Origin: Methylotenera_A sp040079935
GTDB taxonomy: Bacteria > Pseudomonadota > Gammaproteobacteria > Burkholderiales > Methylophilaceae
NCBI GenBank assembly: GCA_040079935.1
Contig: JBEBJI010000056.1
Span: 1 to 5,431 of the forward strand
Direction: 5' to 3'
DNA: 5,431 nt
The position numbers and the translations under genes are program-made. Positions 1-5,294 of the stretch are shown one piece after another. Numbering within the stretch: position 1 is the first letter of the stretch; every line of letters starts with the position of its first letter. Under the pieces are notes generated by a model, which saw only the letters and a program-made list of their open reading frames with translations, searched no databases and had not been told where the DNA came from.

Positions 1-83
1 GGCCAGTAGACCACGGTCAGTATTGGGGCACTTGCTTTTATGAGCCTTAGAAATTAAATCTAAAATTCACGAGTGCCGAAAAG
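1..83 (-). promoter_or_regulatory. Candidate structured 5' leader of the next gene (probably rplN), partial
   Basis: This is the non-coding stretch downstream of the promoter at 90-119. I find no plausible start codon with a long frame on either strand. On the minus strand it can fold into a long hairpin: 6 bp (72-77 with 27-32), an asymmetric internal loop, 4 bp including one G-U (67-70 with 40-43), a single A-C mismatch, then 7 bp including two G-U (59-65 with 45-51) around a 7-nt loop (52-58). A weaker hairpin may follow at 3-26 (3 bp, mismatch, 2 bp, 2-nt bulge, 3 bp, CGTG loop). In the standard order the next gene would be rplN, whose start is not in the window. The pairing was found by eye. 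A regulatory role is inference. Confidence 0.45.
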
Positions 84-89
84 TCCAAC

Positions 90-119
90 ATTATAACGGA
101 TATTTATGGTTTGAAGCAA
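90..119 (-). promoter_or_regulatory. Predicted sigma70 promoter downstream of rpsQ, reading toward rplN
   Basis: On the minus strand the -10 box is an exact TATAAT (95 to 90). Eighteen bases upstream lies TTGCTT (119 to 114), which keeps the TTG of the -35 consensus but matches only 3 of 6 overall. Transcription would begin near 83 and give a leader of more than 80 nt before the window ends. The site lies 32-61 nt past the rpsQ stop, so it would let the following spc-type genes be transcribed separately from the S10 block. An inverted repeat (98-131) covers its -35 box and spacer. Confidence 0.6.
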
Positions 120-131
120 GCCATAAATACC
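98..131. repeat. Inverted repeat overlapping the -35 region
   Basis: The arms TATTTATGG (101-109) and CCATAAATA (121-129) are perfect 9-bp complements separated by 11 nt. Two further G-C pairs (98-99 with 130-131) form if base 100 is bulged out. Read on the minus strand it would form a hairpin 20 nt after the rpsQ stop, but no U-tract follows, so it is not a classical terminator for rpsQ. Read on the plus strand it is followed by CTTTTT. The loop and one arm hold the -35 box and spacer of the predicted promoter, so it could be an operator, an mRNA 3'-end stabiliser, or a terminator for plus-strand transcripts. Confidence 0.6.
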
Positions 132-150
132 TTTTTACAGTTACTATAAC

Positions 151-423
151 TTATGCCTTAGTGACTACTTTACTTAATACCCATGTTTTTGTTTTTGACA
201 ACGGGCGGCTTTCAGTAATGGTAACTAAATCACCTTCTTTACATTCGTTTTTTTCATCGTGCGCGTGAAATTTATTCGACTTCACAATCACTTTACCGAT
301 TAACGGATGTTTTACTTTACGCTCAACTAATACTGTGATGGTTTTATCCATCTTGTCGCTTACAACGCGACCACTCACAGTACGCACTACTTTTGTAGCT
401 TCTGTCATATTTGCTTTAACCAT
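151..423 (-). CDS. rpsQ: 30S ribosomal protein S17 (uS17)
   Basis: S17 is a primary 16S rRNA-binding protein of the 30S body with an OB-type beta-barrel, needed for early small-subunit assembly. The 90-residue product carries the family hallmarks: GRVVSDKMDKTITV near the N-terminus, the VKHPLIGK loop, the HDEKNECKEGD turn, and SRPLSKTKTW near the C-terminus. E. coli S17 has 84 residues. The start at 423 follows the rpmC stop by 2 nt and has an AGG seven bases upstream (431-433). A second in-frame ATG at 408 would give 85 residues, closer to family length, but has no good Shine-Dalgarno sequence, so 423 is preferred and 408 stays possible. It is the last gene of the block; a promoter and non-coding DNA follow it. 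Confidence 0.97.
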   Translation of the reverse strand: MVKANMTEATKVVRTVSGRVVSDKMDKTITVLVERKVKHPLIGKVIVKSNKFHAHDEKNECKEGDLVTITESRPLSKTKTWVLSKVVTKA

Positions 424-425
424 AA

Positions 426-620
426 TTAGGCCTGTTTCGCTTTCTCAGCCAATACAAGCTTCACACGCGCGACATCCTTGCGTACTTTACCTAGCTGATC
501 TACTTTAGTTAATTGTTGTGTGGCAATTTGCATACGGAGCGAAAATTGCGCGCGGCGCAATTCAATCAATTCCGCATTCAACTCATCAACACTTTTTGCT
601 CTTAAATCGGTGGCTTTCAT
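426..620 (-). CDS. rpmC: 50S ribosomal protein L29 (uL29)
   Basis: L29 is a small helical-hairpin protein at the polypeptide tunnel exit of the 50S, packed against L23. The product is 64 residues from ATG at 620 (E. coli 63) and shows the family pattern: MKATDLRAKSVDELNAEL, then a basic segment with RRAQFSLRMQ, and the conserved VRKDVARVK before the end. It should form two antiparallel helices. The frame stays open to an ATG at 641, but that would add seven non-homologous residues and overlap rplP. The ATG at 620 has AAGGA seven bases upstream (628-632), formed partly from the rplP stop codon. The gap to rplP is 10 nt and to rpsQ 2 nt, so translation is probably coupled. Confidence 0.97.
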   Translation of the reverse strand: MKATDLRAKSVDELNAELIELRRAQFSLRMQIATQQLTKVDQLGKVRKDVARVKLVLAEKAKQA

Positions 621-630
621 GTTCGTATCC

Positions 631-1047
631 TTAAGTACCAAGCTGACGAGTCATGAATGTCGTTTCAATTGGCAACTTAGCAGCTGCCAATCGGAACGCC
701 TCACGCGCAAGTTCTTCACTAACGCCGTCCATCTCGTATAACATTTTACCAGGCTGAATTTGCGCTACATAGTACTCGGTACTACCTTTACCGTTACCCA
801 TACGCACTTCAGCAGGTTTTTTAGAAATTGGCTGATCTGGAAAAATACGAATCCACACTCGACCACCACGTTTAATGTGGCGCGTCATCACACGGCGCGC
901 AGCTTCGATTTGACGGGCCGTTAAACGACCACGACCAATGGCTTTTAAACCAAAATCACCAAAACTTACTTTATTACCAGTCGTTGCAATGCCTTTGTTG
1001 CGGCCTTTTTGCATCTTGCGATATTTTTGTCTAGACGGTTGCAGCAT
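631..1047 (-). CDS. rplP: 50S ribosomal protein L16 (uL16)
   Basis: L16 binds 23S rRNA near the A-site tRNA elbow and the peptidyl-transferase centre and is a late assembly protein. The 138-residue product (E. coli 136) starts with the expected MLQPSRQKYRKMQKGRNKG. It contains GLKAIGRGRLTARQIEAARR (about 34-52), the RMGNGKG loop (82-88), IQPGKMLYEMDGV, and the ELAREAFRLAAAKLP helix. Arg82 matches E. coli Arg81, which is hydroxylated there by RoxA/YcfD; whether that happens here is unknown. Asn replaces the second Lys of the more usual RMGKGKG, a variant I recall from betaproteobacteria. The start lies inside rpsC: the genes overlap by 17 nt, and GAGG at 1055-1058 is seven bases from the ATG, so ribosomes finishing S3 can supply L16 initiation. 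Confidence 0.98.
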   Translation of the reverse strand: MLQPSRQKYRKMQKGRNKGIATTGNKVSFGDFGLKAIGRGRLTARQIEAARRVMTRHIKRGGRVWIRIFPDQPISKKPAEVRMGNGKGSTEYYVAQIQPGKMLYEMDGVSEELAREAFRLAAAKLPIETTFMTRQLGT

Positions 1048-1765
1048 CTTTAGCCCTCGGCTTTCTTACTTTTTTCTCTGGTTCGGCAACTGGTGCTGCG
1101 GCTGGTGCTGTTGCACCAATTGGTGCTTGCACGTTATCTGCAAAAATCTCACCTTTAAATACCCACACTTTAATACCAATAATGCCGTATGTTGTAGAAG
1201 CTTCTGCTACGCCATAATCGATATCAGCACGCAATGTATGCAGAGGCACGCGACCTTCGCGATACCATTCGGTACGAGCAATCTCAATGCCATTCAAACG
1301 TCCTGAGCTCATGATCTTGATGCCTTGCGCGCCTAAGCGCATTGCATTTTGCATCGCGCGCTTCATGGCACGACGGAACATTACGCGTTTTTCAAGTTGC
1401 TGCGCAATCGATTGTGCTATCAATGTTGCATCAATTTCTGGCTTACGTACTTCTTCAATGTTCAAGTGCACTGGCACGCCCATCATGCCTTGCAAAGCAG
1501 AGCGCAATGACTCTATGTCTTCGCCTTTTTTACCAATTACAACGCCTGGACGCGCGCTATGAATCGTAATTTTTGCATTTTTTGCAGGACGTTCAATGAT
1601 GATTTTACTTACTGCCGCAGCAGCTAATTTTTTATTTAAAAACGCACGCACCTTAATGTCGCTTTGCAACATTTCAGGGAAGTTTTTGCTATTGGCGTAC
1701 CAACGTGAGGACCAATTTTTATTGACACTCAGACGGAAGCCGATTGGATGTATTTTTTGTCCCAT
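1031..1765 (-). CDS. rpsC: 30S ribosomal protein S3 (uS3)
   Basis: S3 lies at the mRNA entry channel on the solvent side of the 30S head. The 244-residue product starts MGQKIHPIGFRLSV and has a type II KH domain with the GKKG loop at 78-81. It keeps Arg131, Arg132 and Lys135, the residues implicated in E. coli in ribosomal mRNA helicase activity. The C-terminal domain includes GRLNGIEIARTEWYREGRVPLHTLRADIDYG. It is longer than E. coli S3 (233) because of a low-complexity tail from about 211, rich in Ala and Pro and then Lys/Arg, whose codons overlap the start of rplP. The ATG is one base after the rplV stop; its ribosome binding site (AAAGG, six bases upstream) lies inside the last codons of rplV. 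Confidence 0.98.
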   Translation of the reverse strand: MGQKIHPIGFRLSVNKNWSSRWYANSKNFPEMLQSDIKVRAFLNKKLAAAAVSKIIIERPAKNAKITIHSARPGVVIGKKGEDIESLRSALQGMMGVPVHLNIEEVRKPEIDATLIAQSIAQQLEKRVMFRRAMKRAMQNAMRLGAQGIKIMSSGRLNGIEIARTEWYREGRVPLHTLRADIDYGVAEASTTYGIIGIKVWVFKGEIFADNVQAPIGATAPAAAPVAEPEKKVRKPRAKDAATV

Positions 1766-1766
1766 A

Positions 1767-2105
1767 TTATGCCTTTGAGTCGCCGACTGTCACATGAATA
1801 TGACAGGTTGGTTTAATAATACGACCAGCGCGACCTTTTGCACGTGGACGAATACGTTTAAGCACAATGCCTTTGTCCACGTATATCGAAGTTACCTTCA
1901 ACTCGTCGATATCAGCCCCATTGTTGTGTTCAGCATTAGCAATTGCAGATTCCACCACTTTTTTAATCACTTCAGCACCTTTTTTCGGCGTGAAATTCAA
2001 AATATCAAGTGCATGATCAACTTTTTTGCCACGAACAAGGTCAGCCACCAAACGCGCTTTTTGCGGTGAGAGGTGTACGCCTTTTAATATTGCAGTTACT
2101 TGCAT
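1767..2105 (-). CDS. rplV: 50S ribosomal protein L22 (uL22)
   Basis: L22 contacts all domains of 23S rRNA, and its long beta-hairpin lines the exit tunnel constriction opposite L4. The product from ATG at 2105 is 112 residues (E. coli 110): MQVTAILKGVHLSPQKARLVADLVRG, a helical core with ESAIANAEHN, and the extended hairpin LKRIRPRAKGRAGRI at 82-96. Leu82-Lys83-Arg84 correspond to the site of the known E. coli macrolide-resistance deletion (Met82-Lys-Arg); nothing is deleted here. The frame runs on to an ATG at 2144, but that would overlap rpsS by 29 nt and add 13 unrelated residues. The 2105 start has GAGG six bases upstream (2112-2115) and sits 10 nt after the rpsS stop. Confidence 0.97.
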   Translation of the reverse strand: MQVTAILKGVHLSPQKARLVADLVRGKKVDHALDILNFTPKKGAEVIKKVVESAIANAEHNNGADIDELKVTSIYVDKGIVLKRIRPRAKGRAGRIIKPTCHIHVTVGDSKA

Positions 2106-2115
2106 ATTGAGCCTC

Positions 2116-2391
2116 TTATTTGCTAGCTTTTCTATCAGCCGCATGACCCTTGAATGTACGAGTTAACGCAAATTCGCCGAGCTTGTGACCAACCATGTTT
2201 TCAGAAATCAACACCGGTATGTGTTGCTTACCATTGTGAATGGCAATTGTTAAACCAATAAAATCTGGCAAGATAGTAGAGCGGCGTGACCAAGTTTTAA
2301 TTGGTTTGCGATCGCGCGTAGCTGCAGCAGCTTCTACTTTTTTTGCCAAATGACCATCAATAAATGGACCTTTTTTAATTGAACGTGCCAT
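2116..2391 (-). CDS. rpsS: 30S ribosomal protein S19 (uS19)
   Basis: S19 sits in the 30S head, pairs with S13, and reaches toward the A and P sites and the inter-subunit bridge region. The 91-residue product (E. coli 92) is full length. It opens with MARSIKKGPFIDGHL, contains KPIKTWSRRSTILPDFIGLTI, HNGKQHIPV and MVGHKLGEFALTRTFKGH, and ends in a short basic tail. The ATG lies three bases after the rplB stop; AAGG (2398-2401), overlapping the end of rplB, is its Shine-Dalgarno sequence. The compact junction suggests coupling to L2 synthesis. Nothing is unusual in length or motifs. Confidence 0.98.
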   Translation of the reverse strand: MARSIKKGPFIDGHLAKKVEAAAATRDRKPIKTWSRRSTILPDFIGLTIAIHNGKQHIPVLISENMVGHKLGEFALTRTFKGHAADRKASK

Positions 2392-2394
2392 AAA

Positions 2395-3228
2395 TTACCT
2401 TACGCCTCTCGGACGACGACTAATACGCATATTATCTGTACGCTTATTGCTACGTGTACGATAACCCTTAGTTTTAACACCCCATGGACTGACTGGATTC
2501 ATACCAGCAGCAGTACGCCCTTCACCACCACCATGCGGGTGATCAACTGGGTTCATTACTACACCGCGAACGGTTGGACGAACACCGCGCCAGCGCATTG
2601 CACCAGCCTTACCAATTGAACGTAATGAATGCTCTTCATTACCTACTTCACCCAGAGTTGCCTTGCAATCTACGTGTACGCGGCGCACTTCGCCAGAACG
2701 TAAACGCAACTGCGCATAAGCACCTTCACGAGCGAGTAGCTGAACTGACGTACCAGCAGAACGCGCTAACTGAGCACCTTTACCAGGCTGCAATTCGATG
2801 CAATGAATCGTGCTACCAACTGGGATATTACGCAATGGCAGCGCATTACCTACCTTGATGGGGGCTTCTGCGCCGCTGATTAGTTGCGCACCAGCAGCAA
2901 TGCCGCGCGGAGCAATAATATAACGACGTTCACCATCGGCGTAACATAGCAAAGCAATATGTGCAGTACGATTTGGATCGTACTCAATATGCTCTACTTT
3001 CGCAGGAATGCCGTCTTTATTGCGACGGAAATCAATCATACGATAATGTTGCTTATGACCACCGCCCTGATGACGTGTGGTAATGCGGCCGTCATTATTA
3101 CGACCTGCGTTTTTACTTTGACTTTCCAACAGCGGCGCGTGTGGCTTGCCTTTATACAAATCCGGTGTAACAACTTTAAGTACACCACGACGGCCGGGGG
3201 AAGTTGGTTTGACTTTTACTAATGCCAT
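2395..3228 (-). CDS. rplB: 50S ribosomal protein L2 (uL2)
   Basis: L2 is among the largest and most conserved 50S proteins, needed for subunit association and for the peptidyl-transferase region. The 277-residue product (E. coli 273) has an N-terminal extension (ALVKVKPTSPGRRG), an OB-fold domain with RHQGGGHKQHYR (52-63) and IEYDPNRTA, an SH3-like domain, and the C-terminal signature MNPVDHPHGGGEGR (225-238). Asp229-His230 correspond to E. coli Asp228-His229, the histidine described as important for activity. A basic tail with TRSNKRTD ends the protein. The start is preceded by TAAGGAG (3236-3242), a near-perfect Shine-Dalgarno sequence, and TAA here is also the rplW stop. The spacing to rplW is 11 nt, and this is the strongest ribosome binding site in the window. 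Confidence 0.99.
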   Translation of the reverse strand: MALVKVKPTSPGRRGVLKVVTPDLYKGKPHAPLLESQSKNAGRNNDGRITTRHQGGGHKQHYRMIDFRRNKDGIPAKVEHIEYDPNRTAHIALLCYADGERRYIIAPRGIAAGAQLISGAEAPIKVGNALPLRNIPVGSTIHCIELQPGKGAQLARSAGTSVQLLAREGAYAQLRLRSGEVRRVHVDCKATLGEVGNEEHSLRSIGKAGAMRWRGVRPTVRGVVMNPVDHPHGGGEGRTAAGMNPVSPWGVKTKGYRTRSNKRTDNMRISRRPRGVR

Positions 3229-3239
3229 GTCTTCTCTCC

Positions 3240-3554
3240 TTATTCGCCCGCTGCGAAGTTAATTTCTTGACCTGGTTTCAAGCTAACATACGCTTTTTTC
3301 CAGTCGTTACGCTTGCCAATTCTTTTGCCAGCGCGCTTAGTTTTACCACCTACATTAATCACAGCGACTTTTTCAACTTCCACTTTAAAAACAAGCTCAA
3401 CTGCGGCTTTGATTTCAGGTTTAGTAGCATCTGTACGCACTTTAAAAGCAATTTGCTGATGCTTATCTGCAATGTAAGTCGCTTTTTCGGTAATTTGTGG
3501 TGCTAATATCACTTGCAATAAACGATCTTGAGTTTTCGTAATAGCGTTCATCAT
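3240..3554 (-). CDS. rplW: 50S ribosomal protein L23 (uL23)
   Basis: L23 sits beside the tunnel exit and is the docking site for trigger factor and the signal recognition particle. The 104-residue product (E. coli 100) has LLQVILAPQITEKAT; Glu23 aligns with E. coli Glu18, the trigger-factor contact. It continues with KPEIKAAVELVFKVEVEKV, the basic extended loop GGKTKRAGKRIGKRNDWKKAYV that penetrates 23S rRNA, and a short tail. Two adjacent ATGs occur (3554 and 3551). GAGGAG at 3563-3568 is eight bases from the first and eleven from the second, so 3554 is preferred. The start overlaps the rplD stop in an ATGA arrangement, a classic sign of translational coupling with L4. Confidence 0.97.
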   Translation of the reverse strand: MMNAITKTQDRLLQVILAPQITEKATYIADKHQQIAFKVRTDATKPEIKAAVELVFKVEVEKVAVINVGGKTKRAGKRIGKRNDWKKAYVSLKPGQEINFAAGE

Positions 3555-4177
3555 GCTAGCATCTCCTCGAGCTTCTTCACGGCACCGGCAGTAGCCAATA
3601 CCTTAGAGAAACGCACCAAACTAACGGGGTCAGCATATTGCGCTTCTACTACCATCACATTAATTAAATTGCGTGATGACAAGTACAAATTCTCATCAAA
3701 ACCATCCGTGAGAATCAACACGCCATCGGCATAGCCCAAGCTTTTAATTTTTTCAACAAACTGCTTAGTTTTAGGTGTTGTGATTTTGAAATCTTCCACT
3801 ACAGCAATGCGGTCTTGACGAACCAATTCTGACAAAATAGTCTGCATACCAGCACGGTAAGCTTTACGGTTTACTTTGTGGCTGAAATTTTCATTCGGCG
3901 AATTTGGAAAAGCACGACCGCCTCCACGCCAAATCGGGCTTGAGCTCATACCTGCACGCGCATTGCCAGTACCTTTTTGTGCGTACGGCTTATGCGTTGT
4001 ATGAGCTACAGTATCGCGGCCTTTTTGCTGACGAGTTGCTGTACGTGCATTTGCCATGTAGGCAACAACCACTTGATGCACTAGCGCCTCGTTAAATTCG
4101 CGACCAAAAGTTACTTCAGAAACTGAAACACCTTTTTTAGCAGCTTTACCATTATTGTCGATTAATTTGATTTCCAT
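3551..4177 (-). CDS. rplD: 50S ribosomal protein L4 (uL4)
   Basis: L4 binds 23S rRNA early in assembly and its extended loop forms the tunnel constriction with L22. In E. coli it also represses the S10 operon and binds RNase E. The 208-residue product (E. coli 201) has the NEALVHQVVVAYMANAR helix (29-45), the tunnel loop around HKPYAQKGTGNARAG (62-76), SPIWRGGGRAFP (80-91), and a C-terminal domain with LSELVRQDRI, DENLYLSSRNL and DPVSLVRF. The loop differs from E. coli KPWRQKGTGRAR at three positions (Trp to Tyr, Arg to Ala, Arg to Asn), possibly a lineage trait. The ATG is two bases after the rplC stop, with AAGGGG (4184-4189) inside the end of rplC. Confidence 0.98.
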   Translation of the reverse strand: MEIKLIDNNGKAAKKGVSVSEVTFGREFNEALVHQVVVAYMANARTATRQQKGRDTVAHTTHKPYAQKGTGNARAGMSSSPIWRGGGRAFPNSPNENFSHKVNRKAYRAGMQTILSELVRQDRIAVVEDFKITTPKTKQFVEKIKSLGYADGVLILTDGFDENLYLSSRNLINVMVVEAQYADPVSLVRFSKVLATAGAVKKLEEMLA

Positions 4178-4179
4178 GA

Positions 4180-4839
4180 TTAGCCCCTTACTTTCTGGAG
4201 CTTAGCTTTAATAGCCGGACGCACAACAACATCACCGCCTTTAGAGCCTGGGATTGCGCCTTTAATCAAAAGTAAATTGCGTTCAACATCTACACGCACA
4301 ACTTCTAAGTTTTGCGTCGTCACTGTAGTATCACCCAAATGGCCTGGCATGCGTTTACCAGGGAATACTCGACCTGGATCTTGCGCCATACCGATAGAGC
4401 CAGGTACGTTGTGAGATTTAGAGTTGCCGTGCGATGCGCGGTTAGACTTAAAGTGATGGCGCTTAATTGCACCAGCAAAGCCTTTACCAATAGATGACCC
4501 GGTCACATCCACCAACTGACCAGCGGTGAAAATTTCTACCGTGACATTGCCGCCAACTTGATAGCCAGCCAACACATCAGCAGAAACATTGAATTCTTTG
4601 ATGCCAGCACCTGCAGCAACGCCTGCTTTGGCATAATGGCCAGTAAGCGCTTTGTTGATGCGGCTAGCACGACGTGTACCGTGAGCAACTTGAAGGCCTG
4701 TATAGCCATCGCTCGCGACCGTCTTGATCTGTGTCACACGGTTAGGAACAACTTCCAACACGGTTACTGGGATGCTTGCGCCATCATCAGTAAACACGCG
4801 GGTCATACCTACCTTGCGACCAATAAGCCCTAAGCTCAT
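4180..4839 (-). CDS. rplC: 50S ribosomal protein L3 (uL3)
   Basis: L3 is one of the two proteins that start 50S assembly, and its internal extension reaches the peptidyl-transferase centre. The 219-residue product (E. coli 209) begins MSLGLIGRKVGMTRVF and has a beta-barrel domain, then GSSIGKGFAGAIKRHHF (114-130). The conserved extension follows, with HNVPGSIGMAQDPGRVFPGKRMPGHLG. Gln153 matches E. coli Gln150, which is N5-methylated by PrmB; the GSIG..Q.PG context is intact. The ATG has AAGGA seven bases upstream (4847-4851). Unlike every later junction, rplC is separated from rpsJ by 125 nt that contain a promoter, so it probably heads its own transcript. The gap to rplD is 2 nt. Confidence 0.98.
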   Translation of the reverse strand: MSLGLIGRKVGMTRVFTDDGASIPVTVLEVVPNRVTQIKTVASDGYTGLQVAHGTRRASRINKALTGHYAKAGVAAGAGIKEFNVSADVLAGYQVGGNVTVEIFTAGQLVDVTGSSIGKGFAGAIKRHHFKSNRASHGNSKSHNVPGSIGMAQDPGRVFPGKRMPGHLGDTTVTTQNLEVVRVDVERNLLLIKGAIPGSKGGDVVVRPAIKAKLQKVRG

Positions 4840-4863
4840 GATCGTATCCTTATTTTTAATTAA

Positions 4864-4891
4864 AGAAGTCGATTACAATTGACCGACTTCT
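4864..4891 (-). promoter_or_regulatory. Hairpin in the rplC 5' leader
   Basis: On the minus strand, AGAAGTCG (4891-4884) and CGACTTCT (4871-4864) form a perfect 8-bp stem with a 12-nt loop. Inside the loop a C-A mismatch and three more possible pairs (including one G-U) could extend it to a four-base loop. It lies between the predicted transcription start (about 4899) and the rplC ribosome binding site (4847-4851), leaving about 12 nt before the latter. It is followed by TTTAATTAAAAA rather than a clean U-tract, so I do not call it a terminator. It may stabilise the mRNA or be a protein-binding site; both are inference. Confidence 0.6.
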
Positions 4892-4905
4892 GTGAAAGAG
4901 CGCGG

Positions 4906-4934
4906 ATTATACCGAACTCTGGTTTTTATTACAA
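4906..4934 (-). promoter_or_regulatory. Predicted sigma70 promoter for rplC-rpsQ
   Basis: On the minus strand the -10 box is an exact TATAAT (4911 to 4906), the spacer is exactly 17 bp, and the -35 box is TTGTAA (4934 to 4929), matching TTGACA at 4 of 6 positions including TTG. Transcription should start near 4899, giving a leader of about 60 nt before rplC. It lies 31-59 nt past the rpsJ stop in the only sizeable gap inside the S10 gene set. This is the best-scoring promoter I can see in the window, and it would separate L3-to-S17 expression from tuf and rpsJ. Confidence 0.75.
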
Positions 4935-4964
4935 CACCTACCAACTACTTAAAGCTTAATTTTC

Positions 4965-5273
4965 TTACAACTTAATCTCTACATCAACGCCTGCGGGTAA
5001 ATCTAATTTCATGAGAGCATCTACCGTTTTATCAGTTGGATCCACGATATCCATCAAACGCTGATGAGTGCGAATTTCAAACTGATCACGCGATGTTTTG
5101 TTTACATGCGGTGAACGCAAAATATCAAAACGTTCAATTCGTGTTGGCAACGGCACTGGGCCTTTAACCACTGCGCCTGTACGTTTTGCTGTTTCTACGA
5201 TTTCTTGAGCAGATTGATCAATCAAATGATAATCAAATGCTTTCAAGCGAATACGAATTTTTTGAGCTGCCAT
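4965..5273 (-). CDS. rpsJ: 30S ribosomal protein S10 (uS10) / NusE
   Basis: S10 has two roles: a 30S head protein near the A site, and NusE, which with NusB takes part in transcription antitermination and contacts NusG to link transcription with translation. The 102-residue product (E. coli 103) is full length: KIRIRLKAFDYHLIDQSAQEIVETAKRTGA, the PVPLPTR segment, the long loop around SPHVNKTSRDQFEIRTH (54-70) that inserts into the 30S head, and VDALMKLDLPAGVDVEIKL at the end. The ATG has AAGGA seven bases upstream (5281-5285). Only 61 nt separate it from tuf and most of that is a terminator hairpin, so its transcription probably depends on read-through from tuf. Confidence 0.98.
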   Translation of the reverse strand: MAAQKIRIRLKAFDYHLIDQSAQEIVETAKRTGAVVKGPVPLPTRIERFDILRSPHVNKTSRDQFEIRTHQRLMDIVDPTDKTVDALMKLDLPAGVDVEIKL

Positions 5274-5294
5274 TTACTTGTCCTTTAAAGAGCG

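Noticed and set aside
1..150. A tRNA, small protein or start of rplN in the region after rpsQ
   Set aside because: No cloverleaf with T-loop signature was found. The only minus-strand start codons (GTG) give frames of a few codons or run off the edge without L14-like sequence.
621..641. N-terminal extension of L29 to the ATG at 641
   Set aside because: It adds seven residues without homology and overlaps rplP, while the ATG at 620 has AAGGA at ideal spacing and gives the family length.
1113..1126. Perfect 14-bp palindrome GCACCAATTGGTGC
   Set aside because: It lies in the low-complexity coding tail of rpsC, where repeated Ala/Pro codons give many GGTGC/GCACC words. There is no loop for a hairpin and no context suggesting an operator.
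938..1306. Plus-strand open frame of 122 codons antisense to rplP and rpsC
   Set aside because: It is a shadow of two well-supported genes on the other strand, has Cys/Phe/Trp-rich low-quality composition and no recognisable family. The other plus-strand frames in the window fail for the same reason.
1950..2000. A-rich runs in rplV (AAAAAAGG) and rpsS as possible frameshift slippery sites
   Set aside because: In rplV the reading frame is AAA AAA GGT, not X XXA AAA AAG. No alternative frame product or stimulatory structure is evident, and both genes are full length.
2106..2144. N-terminal extension of L22 to the ATG at 2144
   Set aside because: It would overlap rpsS by 29 nt and add 13 residues not found in the family; the ATG at 2105 has its own GAGG and gives the expected length.
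4840..4851. The 12-nt pre-start sequence of rplC (AAGGATACGATC) is almost identical to that of rpmC (621-632, one difference)
   Set aside because: Ribosome binding sites share AAGGA and A/T-rich spacers, so an 11 of 12 match between two starts may be chance. No further shared sequence surrounds it.
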